Origin: Myxococcaceae bacterium
GTDB lineage: Bacteria; Myxococcota; Myxococcia; Myxococcales; UBA5297
Length of the DNA stretch: 52,049 nt
Direction of reading: 5' to 3'
Assembly: GCA_017500825.1 (NCBI GenBank)
Contig: JAFVYB010000052.1
Coordinates: 1-52,049, forward strand
Shown here: positions 18,127 to 26,954 of the stretch, piece after piece
Numbering within the stretch: the first letter of the stretch is position 1
Layout: every line of letters starts with the position of its first letter
The notes under the pieces: model-generated
Databases searched by the model: none
Seen by the model: only the letters and a program-made list of their open reading frames with translations
Told to the model about the DNA's origin: nothing
Position numbers and translations under genes: made by a program

Positions 18127-19059
18127 ATGCACACGACGCCCAACACGTACCGTCCCCTCATCCTCTTCGCGTTGATCGCCGCGCTGGCAGTCCCGCACCT
18201 GGCCTGCTCGCAGATCGCCGTCAGCCTCATCGGCGGCTCCCTGAACGGCGACGGCAACCTCTTCTCCCAGGAGGACGATCCCGAACTCGTCCGCGAGGCC
18301 ATTCCCTTCGGCCTCAAGGCGATGGAGGCCATGATCGCCGCCTCCCCCGAAGACGAAGACATACTGCTCGCCGCTGCCTCGGGGTTCACTCAATACGCCT
18401 ACGCGTTTGTTCAGCAGAGCGCGCAGTTCGCCGAGGACGAGGACCCTGCCCGCGCGCGCCGCGAGCTCAGCCGCGCAAAAAAACTCTTTCGCCGCGCCCG
18501 CGACTATGGGCTGCGCGCCATCGAGGCCGCCTACGACGAGGAGTTCCGCCAGAAGCTCGACGCCAATCCGGCCAGCGCCTTTGAGGAGCTCGACGACGAG
18601 GACGCCGTCCCCTTTCTCTATTGGGCGGCAGGCCCGTGGGCGTTGCTCATCACGCTCTCGATGGATGACCTGGCGATGCTTGGCGAACTCGACAAGGTCG
18701 AGGCCATGATGCGCCACGCCTTCAGCCTCGATCCCGACTGGGAGCGCGGGACGCTGCACGAGTTCTTCATCAACTTCGAGTCGCGCGGCGAGTTCCTCGG
18801 CGGTTCGGTGGCCAAAGCCAGGGAGCACTACGAGCGCGTGATCACGCTCACCGACAACAAGAAGCTCGGCCCCCATGTCACCTGGGCCGAATCAATCGCC
18901 ATCTCGCAGCAGGACCGCGCCACCTTCGACCGCCTGATCGACCAGGTTCTCGCCTTCGACGTCGACTCGGCGCCCGAATACCGCCTCGTCAACATCATCG
19001 CCCAGCAGCGCGCCCAGTGGCTCAAGGATCGCGCTGTGGATCTCTTTGTGGAGGAATGA
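18127..19059 (+). CDS. TRAP transporter TatT-like lipoprotein (TPR)
   Basis: TatT is the tetratricopeptide-repeat lipoprotein of TPAT systems, known from Treponema pallidum (Tp0956), where it binds the periplasmic TatP protein. The 310-residue product starts with a hydrophobic leader ending in a lipobox (VPHLACS, Cys at ~27). The mature part is helical, with hairpins such as ARARRELSRAKKLFRRARDYGLRA and FDRLIDQVLAF, and with AFSLDPDWERGTLHEF and SVAKAREHYERVITL in typical positions. It is the first gene of a three-gene operon, three bases ahead of the solute-binding protein gene, and that gene order supports the assignment. It is probably anchored in the outer or inner membrane facing the periplasm. 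The ligand is unknown. Confidence 0.87.
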   Translation: MHTTPNTYRPLILFALIAALAVPHLACSQIAVSLIGGSLNGDGNLFSQEDDPELVREAIPFGLKAMEAMIAASPEDEDILLAAASGFTQYAYAFVQQSAQFAEDEDPARARRELSRAKKLFRRARDYGLRAIEAAYDEEFRQKLDANPASAFEELDDEDAVPFLYWAAGPWALLITLSMDDLAMLGELDKVEAMMRHAFSLDPDWERGTLHEFFINFESRGEFLGGSVAKAREHYERVITLTDNKKLGPHVTWAESIAISQQDRATFDRLIDQVLAFDVDSAPEYRLVNIIAQQRAQWLKDRAVDLFVEE

Positions 19060-19062
19060 CCC

Positions 19063-20196
19063 ATGCGTCGAAACACGATTTTTTCGTTCTGCCTCGCGCT
19101 GTGCGCGATGGCGCTCGTGAACCTCTCGCCCGGCTCGGCCGCGGCTCAGCCTGTCATCCGGATCAAGCTCGCCAGCATGGTCCCCGCCGGATCGACCTGG
19201 CATGAACTGCTCAAACAGATGGGCGAAGAGTGGAAACAGGCCTCGGGTGGCAAGGTCCGCCTCGTCATCTTCCCCGGCGGTCAGGCGGGCAACGAAGGCG
19301 ACGTGGTGCGGCAGCTGCGCATCGGCAAGCTGCAGGCGGCCGCGCTCACGGTCATCGGCATTCACGACATCGAGACCTCGCCGCAGGCCATCGCCACGCC
19401 GGGCCTGATCATCGACGCCGACGAGTGGGATTACGTCTTCGAGCGCATGATTCCGAAGTGGGACAAGCTCCTGGAGGCCAAGGGATTCATCCCGCTGATG
19501 TGGGGCGATACCGGTTGGGTCTTCCTCTTCTCGAAGAAGCCCATCGCAAAACCCGAGGACGTGAAGGGGCTCAAGGTGTTCGCCTATGACGGCGATCCGG
19601 CCTCGCTCGAAGGCTGGAAGGCGGCGGGCTTCACGCCGGTCGTGCTCAGCTCGACGGACATTTTGCCCTCGCTCAAGACCGGCATGATCGACGGTGTCAC
19701 CAACTCACCGGTCATGACCTACATGGCCCGCTGGAATGAGACTGCCAACTACATGGTCAACGTGCCCTGGGGACATCTGCCCGGCGCCACCATCATCAAA
19801 AAAGAGACGTGGGAGAAGATCCCCGCCGACATCCGCCCCAAGCTGATGGAGATCGCCCGCAAGTATGGCCGCAAGGTCAATGACGAGGCGATGCGGATGC
19901 AGAACGACGCCCTGGCGCAGATGAAGAAAGCCGGGCTCAACGTCGTCGATTTCGACGCGGCCGGACGCAAGCTCATCACCGATTACGCGGAGAAAACCTG
20001 GCCCGTTGTGCGCGGCGGTGTCTGCACCGTTGAGGCGTTCGACGAGGTCAAGGCGCTGCGCGACGAGTTCCGCGCCAGGAAGGCCGCCGGCACTCTGAAC
20101 GACGCGCCTGCCGCCCCGTCCCCCACCGCCACGCCGACGGCGACCGAGACGGGCGCTGCCCCGGTGCCCGCCAAGGCCGACGCCACCGCCAAGTGA
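19063..20196 (+). CDS. TRAP transporter solute-binding protein (DctP/TatP-like)
   Basis: This 377-residue periplasmic protein has a signal peptide cleaved near Ala-Ala-Ala-Gln (~residue 29). The DctP fold is shown by IRIKLASMVPAGSTWHELLKQMGEEWKQASGGKVRLVIFPGGQAGNEGDVVRQLRIGKL, cited here in pieces: an N-terminal strand, an FPGGQAGNE loop and VVRQLRIGKLQAA. Later DVKGLKVFAYDGDP and LKTGMIDGVTNSP match the hinge region. The last ~35 residues are a Pro/Ala/Thr-rich unstructured tail not typical of the family. It captures the transported ligand and hands it to the QM membrane part encoded next. It lies between the TatT-like and TatQM-like genes, so it is best viewed as a TatP. The substrate is not predictable from sequence alone. 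Confidence 0.92.
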   Translation: MRRNTIFSFCLALCAMALVNLSPGSAAAQPVIRIKLASMVPAGSTWHELLKQMGEEWKQASGGKVRLVIFPGGQAGNEGDVVRQLRIGKLQAAALTVIGIHDIETSPQAIATPGLIIDADEWDYVFERMIPKWDKLLEAKGFIPLMWGDTGWVFLFSKKPIAKPEDVKGLKVFAYDGDPASLEGWKAAGFTPVVLSSTDILPSLKTGMIDGVTNSPVMTYMARWNETANYMVNVPWGHLPGATIIKKETWEKIPADIRPKLMEIARKYGRKVNDEAMRMQNDALAQMKKAGLNVVDFDAAGRKLITDYAEKTWPVVRGGVCTVEAFDEVKALRDEFRARKAAGTLNDAPAAPSPTATPTATETGAAPVPAKADATAK

Positions 20197-20240
20197 CAAA
20201 CCGCCCAAGAGGCCCCAGCCCCGGGACATGAACTCTCCCC

Positions 20241-22508
20241 ATGAGCACTGAAGCCAACGAGACACAATCACAGGTGGACAGCCCCTCCTCAGCGGTCGAG
20301 CGCCCGGAAAACACGCCTTCGCGGGCGAGCACTGCGGGCGAGGGACCTGGCGCTCCCATGGCGGAGACGCCCGCATCGACGATTAGCCTCGGCTTTGCCG
20401 CCAGCGCGACGCGTTCGGCGCCCCTCTCAGGCGAGGCCGCCTCTGAACTGTCCAACGGGTTTTCGGCCACGGCGACCGAGTCTGTCCCGGAGGCGCTGCC
20501 ATCGTCGGGAATGGCGCCTTCGGAGACAGTGACCTCGCTCGAAGCGCCCGAAAGCGATGGGGCGCGTGAAGCTGCTGCCTCTGATGGCGCCGCGGTGGGG
20601 CAGGTGGACGGCGCCCAGGGTCCGCAAACGCTGTTTGGCCGCGCGCTCGCCGCTATCGAAAAACACGCGGTCGGCCTGGTGCTTTTGGCCATGGGAATCC
20701 TGCCCACAGCCGAAGCCATCAGCCGCCTTGTCCTGGCCGAGGGCATCCCCGGCGCGCTGACCTACACGCGCCATCTCACGCTCTGGATTGGCTTTCTCGG
20801 CGCGCTGCTCGCCACCGGCCAAAAACGCCACCTGGCGCTGGCCATCGGCGAGTTTCTCCACGGCCCGGTCAAAAAGGTCGCGGACATCTATGTCGGCCTG
20901 CTCTCGACGGTCACCTGCGCGCTGATGGGCTACGCCTCTCTGGTGATGGTGCACCACGAACCGGACGCGCGCCTTTTGCCCGGTGGCATTCCCGAATGGT
21001 GGAGCGAGGCGATCATGCCGGTGGCCCTCTTCGCCATGGCCGCGCGCTTTGCCTGGAAGAGCTCGTCCAAATGGCTGGAGCGCCTGCCTGCCGCCATCGC
21101 CCTGACTCTGGCGCTCGCGCTCTGCCTGCTCCAGCTGCACGCCGACGCCATTGTCGACCTCCCCCTGCTCTCGCCCGACACGCGCGAGTTTGCCGTGCTC
21201 GGATGGCTTGAGGCCAACGGCTACCGCTTTGTGCTGCCCGGCGCGATCCTCATCCTCATCGGCGTCCTCGTCGGCGCGCCGCTCTTCGTCGCCATGTCGG
21301 GCCTGGCCATGTTGCTCTTCTTTGGCGAGAGCACGCCCATCGCCTCGGTTCCGAGCGAGACTTACCGCCTCGTGCAAAACGCCGCGCTGCCCGCCATCCC
21401 CATCCTCACGGCGGCTGGCTACATCCTGGCCGAAGGCGGCGCCTCCAAACGGCTGTTGCGCGTGGCCAAAGCCCTGATCGGCTGGGCGCCCGGCGGCCTC
21501 GCCCTGATGGTCGTCACGGTTCTCGCGGGGTTTACGACCTTCACCGGCGGCTCCGGCGTGACCATTCTCGCCCTCGGCGGTCTCGTGCTGCCGATGCTCG
21601 TCAAGGAAAACTATCCCAAGGGCATGAGCCTCGGCCTGGTGACCAGCGCGGGCTCGCTCGGCCTGCTCTTCCCGCCCAGCCTGCCGGTCATCCTCTATTC
21701 GGTGGTGGCGGGCGTCGGCATGGAAGACCTCTTCATCGCCGGCCTTTTCCCCGGGCTGCTCCTCGTCGTCCTGGTCGCCGCCGTCGGCATGGGCATGGGC
21801 ATTCACTGCCGGGCGCCGCGCCAGCCCTTCAGCCTGCGCGAGGCCTTCGCCGCGCTTTGGGAAGCGAAGTGGGAGCTCTTCATCCCCTTTGTGGTGCTCG
21901 CCGCCATCTTCACCGGCTTCGCCACGCTCGTCGAAGCGGCCGCCATCGCCCTCCTCGCCGCCATCGTCGCCGAGTGCGTCGTCTTCCGCGATCTCCACTG
22001 GCGAGACGACCTGCCCGAGACGCTCGCCCGCGCCGGTGTGCTCGTGGGCGCCATCATCATCCTGCTCGGCGTGGCCATGGGGCTGACGAGCTACCTCGTC
22101 GACGCTGAAATCCCGGCCCTCGCGCTCGAATGGACGCAGGCGCACATCCACTCCCCCTGGCTCTTCCTCCTGGCGCTCAACGGCGTGCTGCTCGTCCTCG
22201 GCAGCGTGCTCGAAATCTATTCGGCCATCGCCATCCTCGCGCCGCTCCTCGTGCCCATGGCCGGCGCCTACGGCATCGACCCCATCCACCTCGGCATCGT
22301 CTTTCTCGCCAACCTGGAGCTGGGCTTCCTCTTCCCTCCCGTGGGGCTCAACCTCCTGCTCTCCTCGACGCGTTTCGGCGAGCCGCTGACGCGCCTCTAC
22401 AAGGTGGCCTTCCCCTTCCTCGTCATCATGGCAGTCGGCGTCCTGCTCACGACCTACCTGCCGGCCATGACCACGGGCTTCCTCGCCTTTGTGAAGGGCG
22501 GCGGCTGA
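20241..22508 (+). CDS. Fused TRAP transporter permease, small and large subunits (QM)
   Basis: The 755-residue protein joins a DctQ-like and a DctM-like subunit in one chain. Residues 1-~130 are a Ser/Ala/Glu/Pro-rich extension without predicted structure. Residues ~133-290 hold four to five helices of the small subunit (HLTLWIGFLGALLATGQKRHLALAIGEFL). Residues ~320-755 form the ~12-helix large subunit with FTTFTGGSGVTILALGG, GSLGLLFPPSLPVILYSVVA and LEIYSAIAILAPLLVPMA, the ion/solute channel motifs. It would import the ligand from TatP using a sodium or proton gradient at the inner membrane. Q-M fusions are known, including in Treponema TPAT. The long disordered N-terminus is unusual; no better start is evident downstream. 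Confidence 0.9.
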   Translation: MSTEANETQSQVDSPSSAVERPENTPSRASTAGEGPGAPMAETPASTISLGFAASATRSAPLSGEAASELSNGFSATATESVPEALPSSGMAPSETVTSLEAPESDGAREAAASDGAAVGQVDGAQGPQTLFGRALAAIEKHAVGLVLLAMGILPTAEAISRLVLAEGIPGALTYTRHLTLWIGFLGALLATGQKRHLALAIGEFLHGPVKKVADIYVGLLSTVTCALMGYASLVMVHHEPDARLLPGGIPEWWSEAIMPVALFAMAARFAWKSSSKWLERLPAAIALTLALALCLLQLHADAIVDLPLLSPDTREFAVLGWLEANGYRFVLPGAILILIGVLVGAPLFVAMSGLAMLLFFGESTPIASVPSETYRLVQNAALPAIPILTAAGYILAEGGASKRLLRVAKALIGWAPGGLALMVVTVLAGFTTFTGGSGVTILALGGLVLPMLVKENYPKGMSLGLVTSAGSLGLLFPPSLPVILYSVVAGVGMEDLFIAGLFPGLLLVVLVAAVGMGMGIHCRAPRQPFSLREAFAALWEAKWELFIPFVVLAAIFTGFATLVEAAAIALLAAIVAECVVFRDLHWRDDLPETLARAGVLVGAIIILLGVAMGLTSYLVDAEIPALALEWTQAHIHSPWLFLLALNGVLLVLGSVLEIYSAIAILAPLLVPMAGAYGIDPIHLGIVFLANLELGFLFPPVGLNLLLSSTRFGEPLTRLYKVAFPFLVIMAVGVLLTTYLPAMTTGFLAFVKGGG

Positions 22509-22575
22509 AGCGCGTCTTGAGGCGCTGAAGGCGTTCCGGCGGCAGGACCCCGGCGATTTTGGGAGGCGCGACGCC

Positions 22576-23397
22576 GTGTTCGACGCCCACTGCCATCTGC
22601 AACTGCCCGCGTTCGACGCTGATCGCGCGGCGGTCTTCGAGCGATCGCTTCGCGCGGGTGTCGACGCTTTTTGCGTCTGTTCCGTGGGACCGGACGACTG
22701 GCAGCGAACGCTCGATTTGGCCGGCCGCCCAGGGGTGTTCATCGGCGTCGGCATCCATCCGATCGCGCTTGTCGACTTGGACGAACGCGACGATCAGGCC
22801 CACCTCGACCGCCTCGAACAACTCGTCGCCAGTCACCGCCACCATCTCCACGCCCTCGGCGAATGCGGCCTCGACGCTCGAATCGCGGACCGTGTCCCCC
22901 TCCGGCGCCAGCGCACATTTGTCGCCGCGCAAATCGCCATCGCCGCGCACTGCCGCCTGCCCATCGTCCTGCACTGCGTGCGCGCCCACGACGCCCTCCT
23001 CGATCTCATCGCCGCCATCCCCCATGCCTGGGGCCTTCTCCACGCCTTCAGCGGCAGCCTCGAACAGGCGCGCGCCTTCCTCAAACGCGACCTCTTTTTC
23101 TCGTTCGGCGGCGCCCTGACACTGCCCTCCCATAAGCGCCGAACGCTCGCGCGCGGGCTGCCGGGCGATCGCATCCTCGTCGAAACCGACGCCCCAGACG
23201 GACCGCGCATCCATCCAGCGCCATCCGCGCCCGCCAACCACCCAGAAACGCCGCCAGCGCCGCTCAGTCGCTTGGAGCCAGGCGACCTCTTCCGCGTTGT
23301 CGAGGCGCTCGCCCTTTTGCGCGGCGAAGCGATCGACCATTGGGCCCGGCAATCGGACCTGAACGCCCGCGCGCTTTTCCAGGCCGTCCCCTCTTAG
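22576..23397 (+). CDS. TatD family metal-dependent hydrolase
   Basis: TatD-type proteins are metal-dependent deoxyribonucleases with a TIM-barrel fold; despite the name they are not transporters and are unrelated to the TatT/TatP genes upstream. The 273-residue product has the ordered metal-site motifs: DAHCHLQ (residues 3-9), GVGIHPI, LGECGLDAR, VLHCVRAH, HAFSGSLEQA and ETDAPDGP. The length is standard. It starts with GTG nine bases after GGGAGG. It lies 67 bases after the TRAP permease gene in the same direction, so read-through is possible. It could act in DNA repair or turnover, with paralogue-specific substrate unknown. Confidence 0.9.
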   Translation: MFDAHCHLQLPAFDADRAAVFERSLRAGVDAFCVCSVGPDDWQRTLDLAGRPGVFIGVGIHPIALVDLDERDDQAHLDRLEQLVASHRHHLHALGECGLDARIADRVPLRRQRTFVAAQIAIAAHCRLPIVLHCVRAHDALLDLIAAIPHAWGLLHAFSGSLEQARAFLKRDLFFSFGGALTLPSHKRRTLARGLPGDRILVETDAPDGPRIHPAPSAPANHPETPPAPLSRLEPGDLFRVVEALALLRGEAIDHWARQSDLNARALFQAVPS

Positions 23398-23442
23398 CCC
23401 CACGCGCCACATCCACCCTCCTGAACGCCGAGGTTTTTCGCC

Positions 23443-25344
23443 GTGTCCCTCTCTGCCTTCGCCCTGTTCGCGCTTTTGTTCGCCGCCAGCGCCTCCGACG
23501 CGTCGACGAGCGCTTCCCCCGCGCCCGAGAGTGGCGCCATGGCCGTTCGAGACGCTGCCCAGGACAAATCCCAAGCGCCCGCGCCCAGGCGACAGGCCAT
23601 CGACCCGGCAAGCGCGGCCCTGGGCGCGATGATGGGCGTGCCCGTTTCCCCCAAGAGCGCCGCTGACAAAGCCACGTCACAGCCCCAAGCGCGCGACACA
23701 CAGACGCCGCCGCTCGACTGTTCGACCCCGCGCCTGGCGGCCGAGACCACCTTTGGCTGGCTCTCGCCGCGCCACCACGACCCACTCAAGGCCGCGCACT
23801 GCTTTGTCGTCGGCGAGGACAGCGAGAAAAAAAGCCAGGCCGAGCTGTCGCACATCGCCTCACAACTCAAGGCTCTCGTGGAGGCCAAGCGCGTCACCAT
23901 CGACTTCGAGTCACTGCCCGACCGGGAGGACTACGTGGATGTCGAAGGGCGCGCGCGCGTCGAGCTGAGCGAGGAATTGCCCGCCGTCTTCCTCAGGCGG
24001 ACGAGCGACGGCGCCTGGCGCCTCCCCTCCCGCTCCCTCAAGCAGGTCGAGGTCCTCTACCAAAACACCCTCAGCTTCCTGACGCCCGAGCAGATGGAGA
24101 TGCTGCCGAGCTTCCTCCATCGCACCGCCTTTGGCGTCGCGCTCTGGCAATACATCGCGCTGGCCCTCATCGCGCTCCTCGGCCTGCTCCTGCGCAAGAT
24201 CCTCTTCCTGCTGCTCAACAACCGCCTGGAGCGCCTCGCCCTTCGCTTTGGCAAGGAATGGGTCAAGCGCTTCCTCGACGCCATCGCCGCGCCCGTGGCC
24301 ACCCTCTTCATGGCCGCCCTGATCGCCCTGGCCTACCCCCAGTTGCGCCTGCCCGCCCGCGTCGATGCCCTGCTCGACTTCGCCCTTCACGCGATCATCG
24401 TCTTCTCGTGCGTCTGGGCGTTCTACCGGCTGGCCGATGTCTTCTGCGACCTGTTGGCCCTGCGCGCCAAACAGACCGACTCCAAGCTCGACGACCAGCT
24501 CGTCCCCCTCGTGCGGCGCATCCTCAAAGTCGCCGTCGTCATCATTGGCGTCCTCTTCATCCTGCAGAACCTCAACGTCGACATCGGCTCGCTGCTCGCT
24601 GGCCTCGGCATCGGCGGCATCGCGGTCGCCATGGCCGCCAAGGACACCATCTCCAACTTCTTCGGCAGCGTCGTCATCTTCGCCGACAAGCCCTTCCAGG
24701 TGGGCGACTGGGTGGTGATCGACGGCGCCGAGGGCGTGGTCGAGGCCGTTGGCTTTCGCTCGACGCAGGTGCGGACCTTCTACGACTCGCTGATCACGGT
24801 GCCCAACTCCAAGGTGGCCGACGCCAAGGTCGACAACTACGGCGCCCGCCGCTACCGCCGCATTACCGCCACGCTGGGCATCAGCTACGACTCGACGCCC
24901 GAACAGGTGCAGGCCTTTGTCGAGGGCATTCGCGCCATCCTCCGCGCCAATCAATTCTCGAGAAAGGATTATTACGAAATCCATTTTTCCGGCTTTGGTG
25001 CCTATTCGCTCGAAATCATGCTTTATTTCTTTCTCGAATGCCCCAACTGGAACATCGAATTGCGCGAGCGGCATAATATCTATTTAGAAATCATTCGATT
25101 GGCCAAGGCGCTCAACATTCGCTTCGCCTATCCGACACAAACGCTTCACCACGAATTTGTCGCCGTCAGCGGCGCCGCGCGCGAATGCCCGGAAATCTAT
25201 TCGGACGCCAAAATGGGCGACATCGTCAACGCCTTTGCCCCCAGCGGCAACCTCTCGCGCCCCCATGGCCCACACATCGCCGGCGGCTGGGATCCCAATT
25301 GCCCGGATCCGCGCCCCCATGCCGCGCCCAAACAGGCCAGCTAA
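23443..25344 (+). CDS. MscS family mechanosensitive channel
   Basis: MscS channels open on membrane tension and release solutes during hypo-osmotic shock. This 633-residue protein is larger than E. coli MscS (286). It has a signal peptide and a periplasmic domain (residues ~25-220, with a Pro-rich stretch then a small folded region). Membrane helices lie at ~225-250, ~285-305 and ~315-335, and the pore helix is LAGLGIGGIAVAMAAKDTISNFFGS (~385-410, cited in shortened form as the Gly/Ala-rich TM3). The beta domain follows with KPFQVGDWVVIDGAEGVVE and VPNSKVADAKVDNYG. A disordered tail follows residue ~600. The start is GTG at 23443. It lies 45 bases after tatD, so the two may be cotranscribed. 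Confidence 0.9.
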   Translation: MSLSAFALFALLFAASASDASTSASPAPESGAMAVRDAAQDKSQAPAPRRQAIDPASAALGAMMGVPVSPKSAADKATSQPQARDTQTPPLDCSTPRLAAETTFGWLSPRHHDPLKAAHCFVVGEDSEKKSQAELSHIASQLKALVEAKRVTIDFESLPDREDYVDVEGRARVELSEELPAVFLRRTSDGAWRLPSRSLKQVEVLYQNTLSFLTPEQMEMLPSFLHRTAFGVALWQYIALALIALLGLLLRKILFLLLNNRLERLALRFGKEWVKRFLDAIAAPVATLFMAALIALAYPQLRLPARVDALLDFALHAIIVFSCVWAFYRLADVFCDLLALRAKQTDSKLDDQLVPLVRRILKVAVVIIGVLFILQNLNVDIGSLLAGLGIGGIAVAMAAKDTISNFFGSVVIFADKPFQVGDWVVIDGAEGVVEAVGFRSTQVRTFYDSLITVPNSKVADAKVDNYGARRYRRITATLGISYDSTPEQVQAFVEGIRAILRANQFSRKDYYEIHFSGFGAYSLEIMLYFFLECPNWNIELRERHNIYLEIIRLAKALNIRFAYPTQTLHHEFVAVSGAARECPEIYSDAKMGDIVNAFAPSGNLSRPHGPHIAGGWDPNCPDPRPHAAPKQAS

Positions 25345-25460
25345 AACCCGCCTCTCTTTTTTGAATTTGCCGTGTAACCAGCCGCGCCCCCAACGCCATT
25401 GCGCCGAATAACCGCCCTGCCCTGCATTTTCGGCCCGGCGTTTGCTCCCAACCTCGCGAC

Positions 25461-26615
25461 ATGTCCCGCCTCCCCCTCATCCTCGCGTTGAACGCGTTCG
25501 TCCTCGCTGCCGCCGGCGGTGCGCAGGCCCAGCCTTCCCCACAGGTGGCCACAGCTCCCGGCACCGAGGCCTTCTCCCACGCGGATCAGACGATTGAGAA
25601 CAGGCGCGACGCTCTCAACGCAGCCAAGGCGCGTCGCCACGCCCTCGTCACAGAGCGCCAGTCCCTCGAAACGCGACACCACGCGATGAATCGGCGCATC
25701 GAGGCGCTCAAGGCGGAACACGCCGCGCGCGATCCCCTCTGGTCGTCCTCCACCCTCGACGCCCTGCTGCGCGACTCGCAGGAACTGGCCGCCATCCTGA
25801 CCCAAAAGGTCGAAGAGGAACGCCAGCTGACCGCGCTCGTCACCCAATGCCGCGAACGGCTGGCCTCTGCCCTGGACCGCGAGATCGGCCGCCTCCACGC
25901 CGACTGGGACAAGGCCGATCCCGCCACTTTGCGCGAGCTCATCGTCCCCAGGCTGCGCGCGCTTCACGCCGAGCGCCGCTCTCTGCTGCCGCCAGCGCAA
26001 CCCTCCGCCGCCCCAAAGTCGCTGCCCCGCCTCAGCGCCCAGAACGCCGACGATCCCGCCCTGCTCCTGGAAATGGCCGACGCCTTCCTCGACAGCGAGG
26101 ACAAGCTGCGCCGCGAACTGCAGGCGATCGCCCGCCACATCGAACAGCTGGAAAACGAACAGGAACTCGAACGCCGCCTGGCGTCGCTGATGGAGGAGGA
26201 CGCCCTCTTTGACGAGAGCGAACGCCGCATCTCCCTGACGCGAAATGCCCATCTCTATCCCGAGGGCGCGACAGCCTCGTCGAGCGCCAGCGATCCCCTT
26301 TTGGGCAGCGGCGGCACCTCGGCCGCGGGCGCCCCTGTCGAGAGCAACCCCGGCGACAGCGCCATGTCGAGCGGCCAAGTGTCAGACACAGGCGCGGGCA
26401 CATCCCCGGACAAAACAGAAACCATCGCGCCCGCCGGACGCAGCAACCTCGAAATCCTCTCCTCCGAGGGCCGGGCCCAGCCCTTCCAGGGCGACTGGAG
26501 CGAGAGCAACTCGATCTCAGCGCTGCGCGCGCATCAGCGCTACCTCGAAGAAAAAGCCGACGAGATGCGCCGCAAGGCAGAGGCCGTCACCCGAAAGGCA
26601 CGCGATCTGCTGTGA
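25461..26615 (+). CDS. Secreted coiled-coil protein of unknown function
   Basis: The 384-residue protein begins with a clear signal peptide (LPLILALNAFVLAAAGGAQAQ, cleavage near residue 24). The mature part is mostly charged helix: heptad-like stretches at ~35-90, ~100-150 and ~195-245 (for example AIARHIEQLENEQELERRLASLMEE) suggest coiled coils. A Ser/Gly/Ala-rich linker (~260-325) and a final helix (HQRYLEEKADEMRRKAEAVTRKA) follow. I recognise no family. It sits between mscS and hflKC, all rightward, which hints at an envelope role, but its own leader contains no clear promoter. It might be a periplasmic structural or scaffold protein; that is speculative. Confidence 0.75.
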   Translation: MSRLPLILALNAFVLAAAGGAQAQPSPQVATAPGTEAFSHADQTIENRRDALNAAKARRHALVTERQSLETRHHAMNRRIEALKAEHAARDPLWSSSTLDALLRDSQELAAILTQKVEEERQLTALVTQCRERLASALDREIGRLHADWDKADPATLRELIVPRLRALHAERRSLLPPAQPSAAPKSLPRLSAQNADDPALLLEMADAFLDSEDKLRRELQAIARHIEQLENEQELERRLASLMEEDALFDESERRISLTRNAHLYPEGATASSSASDPLLGSGGTSAAGAPVESNPGDSAMSSGQVSDTGAGTSPDKTETIAPAGRSNLEILSSEGRAQPFQGDWSESNSISALRAHQRYLEEKADEMRRKAEAVTRKARDLL

Positions 26616-26855
26616 GTCCCTCGGCGTCGCTTTTGGGCGTCTCTGGCCGCGCGCTGTGCCATGGCGTCGGTTCCCCTGCTGCGCGTTCGCTTTTATTCAA
26701 TTCCCACCAAATAAAATCGAAACAATTCGATCAATAAAACAAACAATTGCCGCCCCGCCGCCGCGTTTTATCAGGCGCGCCCAAGCCGCCATTCGCCACC
26801 TTCGTAGCTGTGACAGACAGGAAAACTTTTGTTTTGACGTATGACACCTCAAGCC

Positions 26856-26884
26856 TTGCGCCCTCGTTTCTTTCTCCGTAGAAG
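26856..26884 (+). promoter_or_regulatory. Putative hflK promoter
   Basis: TTGCGC (26856-26861), 17 bases, TAGAAG (26879-26884), followed by GCGCGCCCCC. The spacing and GC-rich discriminator match the recurrent promoter class, though the hexamers are weaker. The 26616-26955 gap otherwise holds an AT-rich stretch (26690-26760) but no gene. Confidence 0.5.
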
Positions 26885-26954
26885 GCGCGCCCCCGTAAGA
26901 AACCAACCCCATTCAATTCACCGCGAATTTTCGCGAAATTCAGGGAGGAAACGT

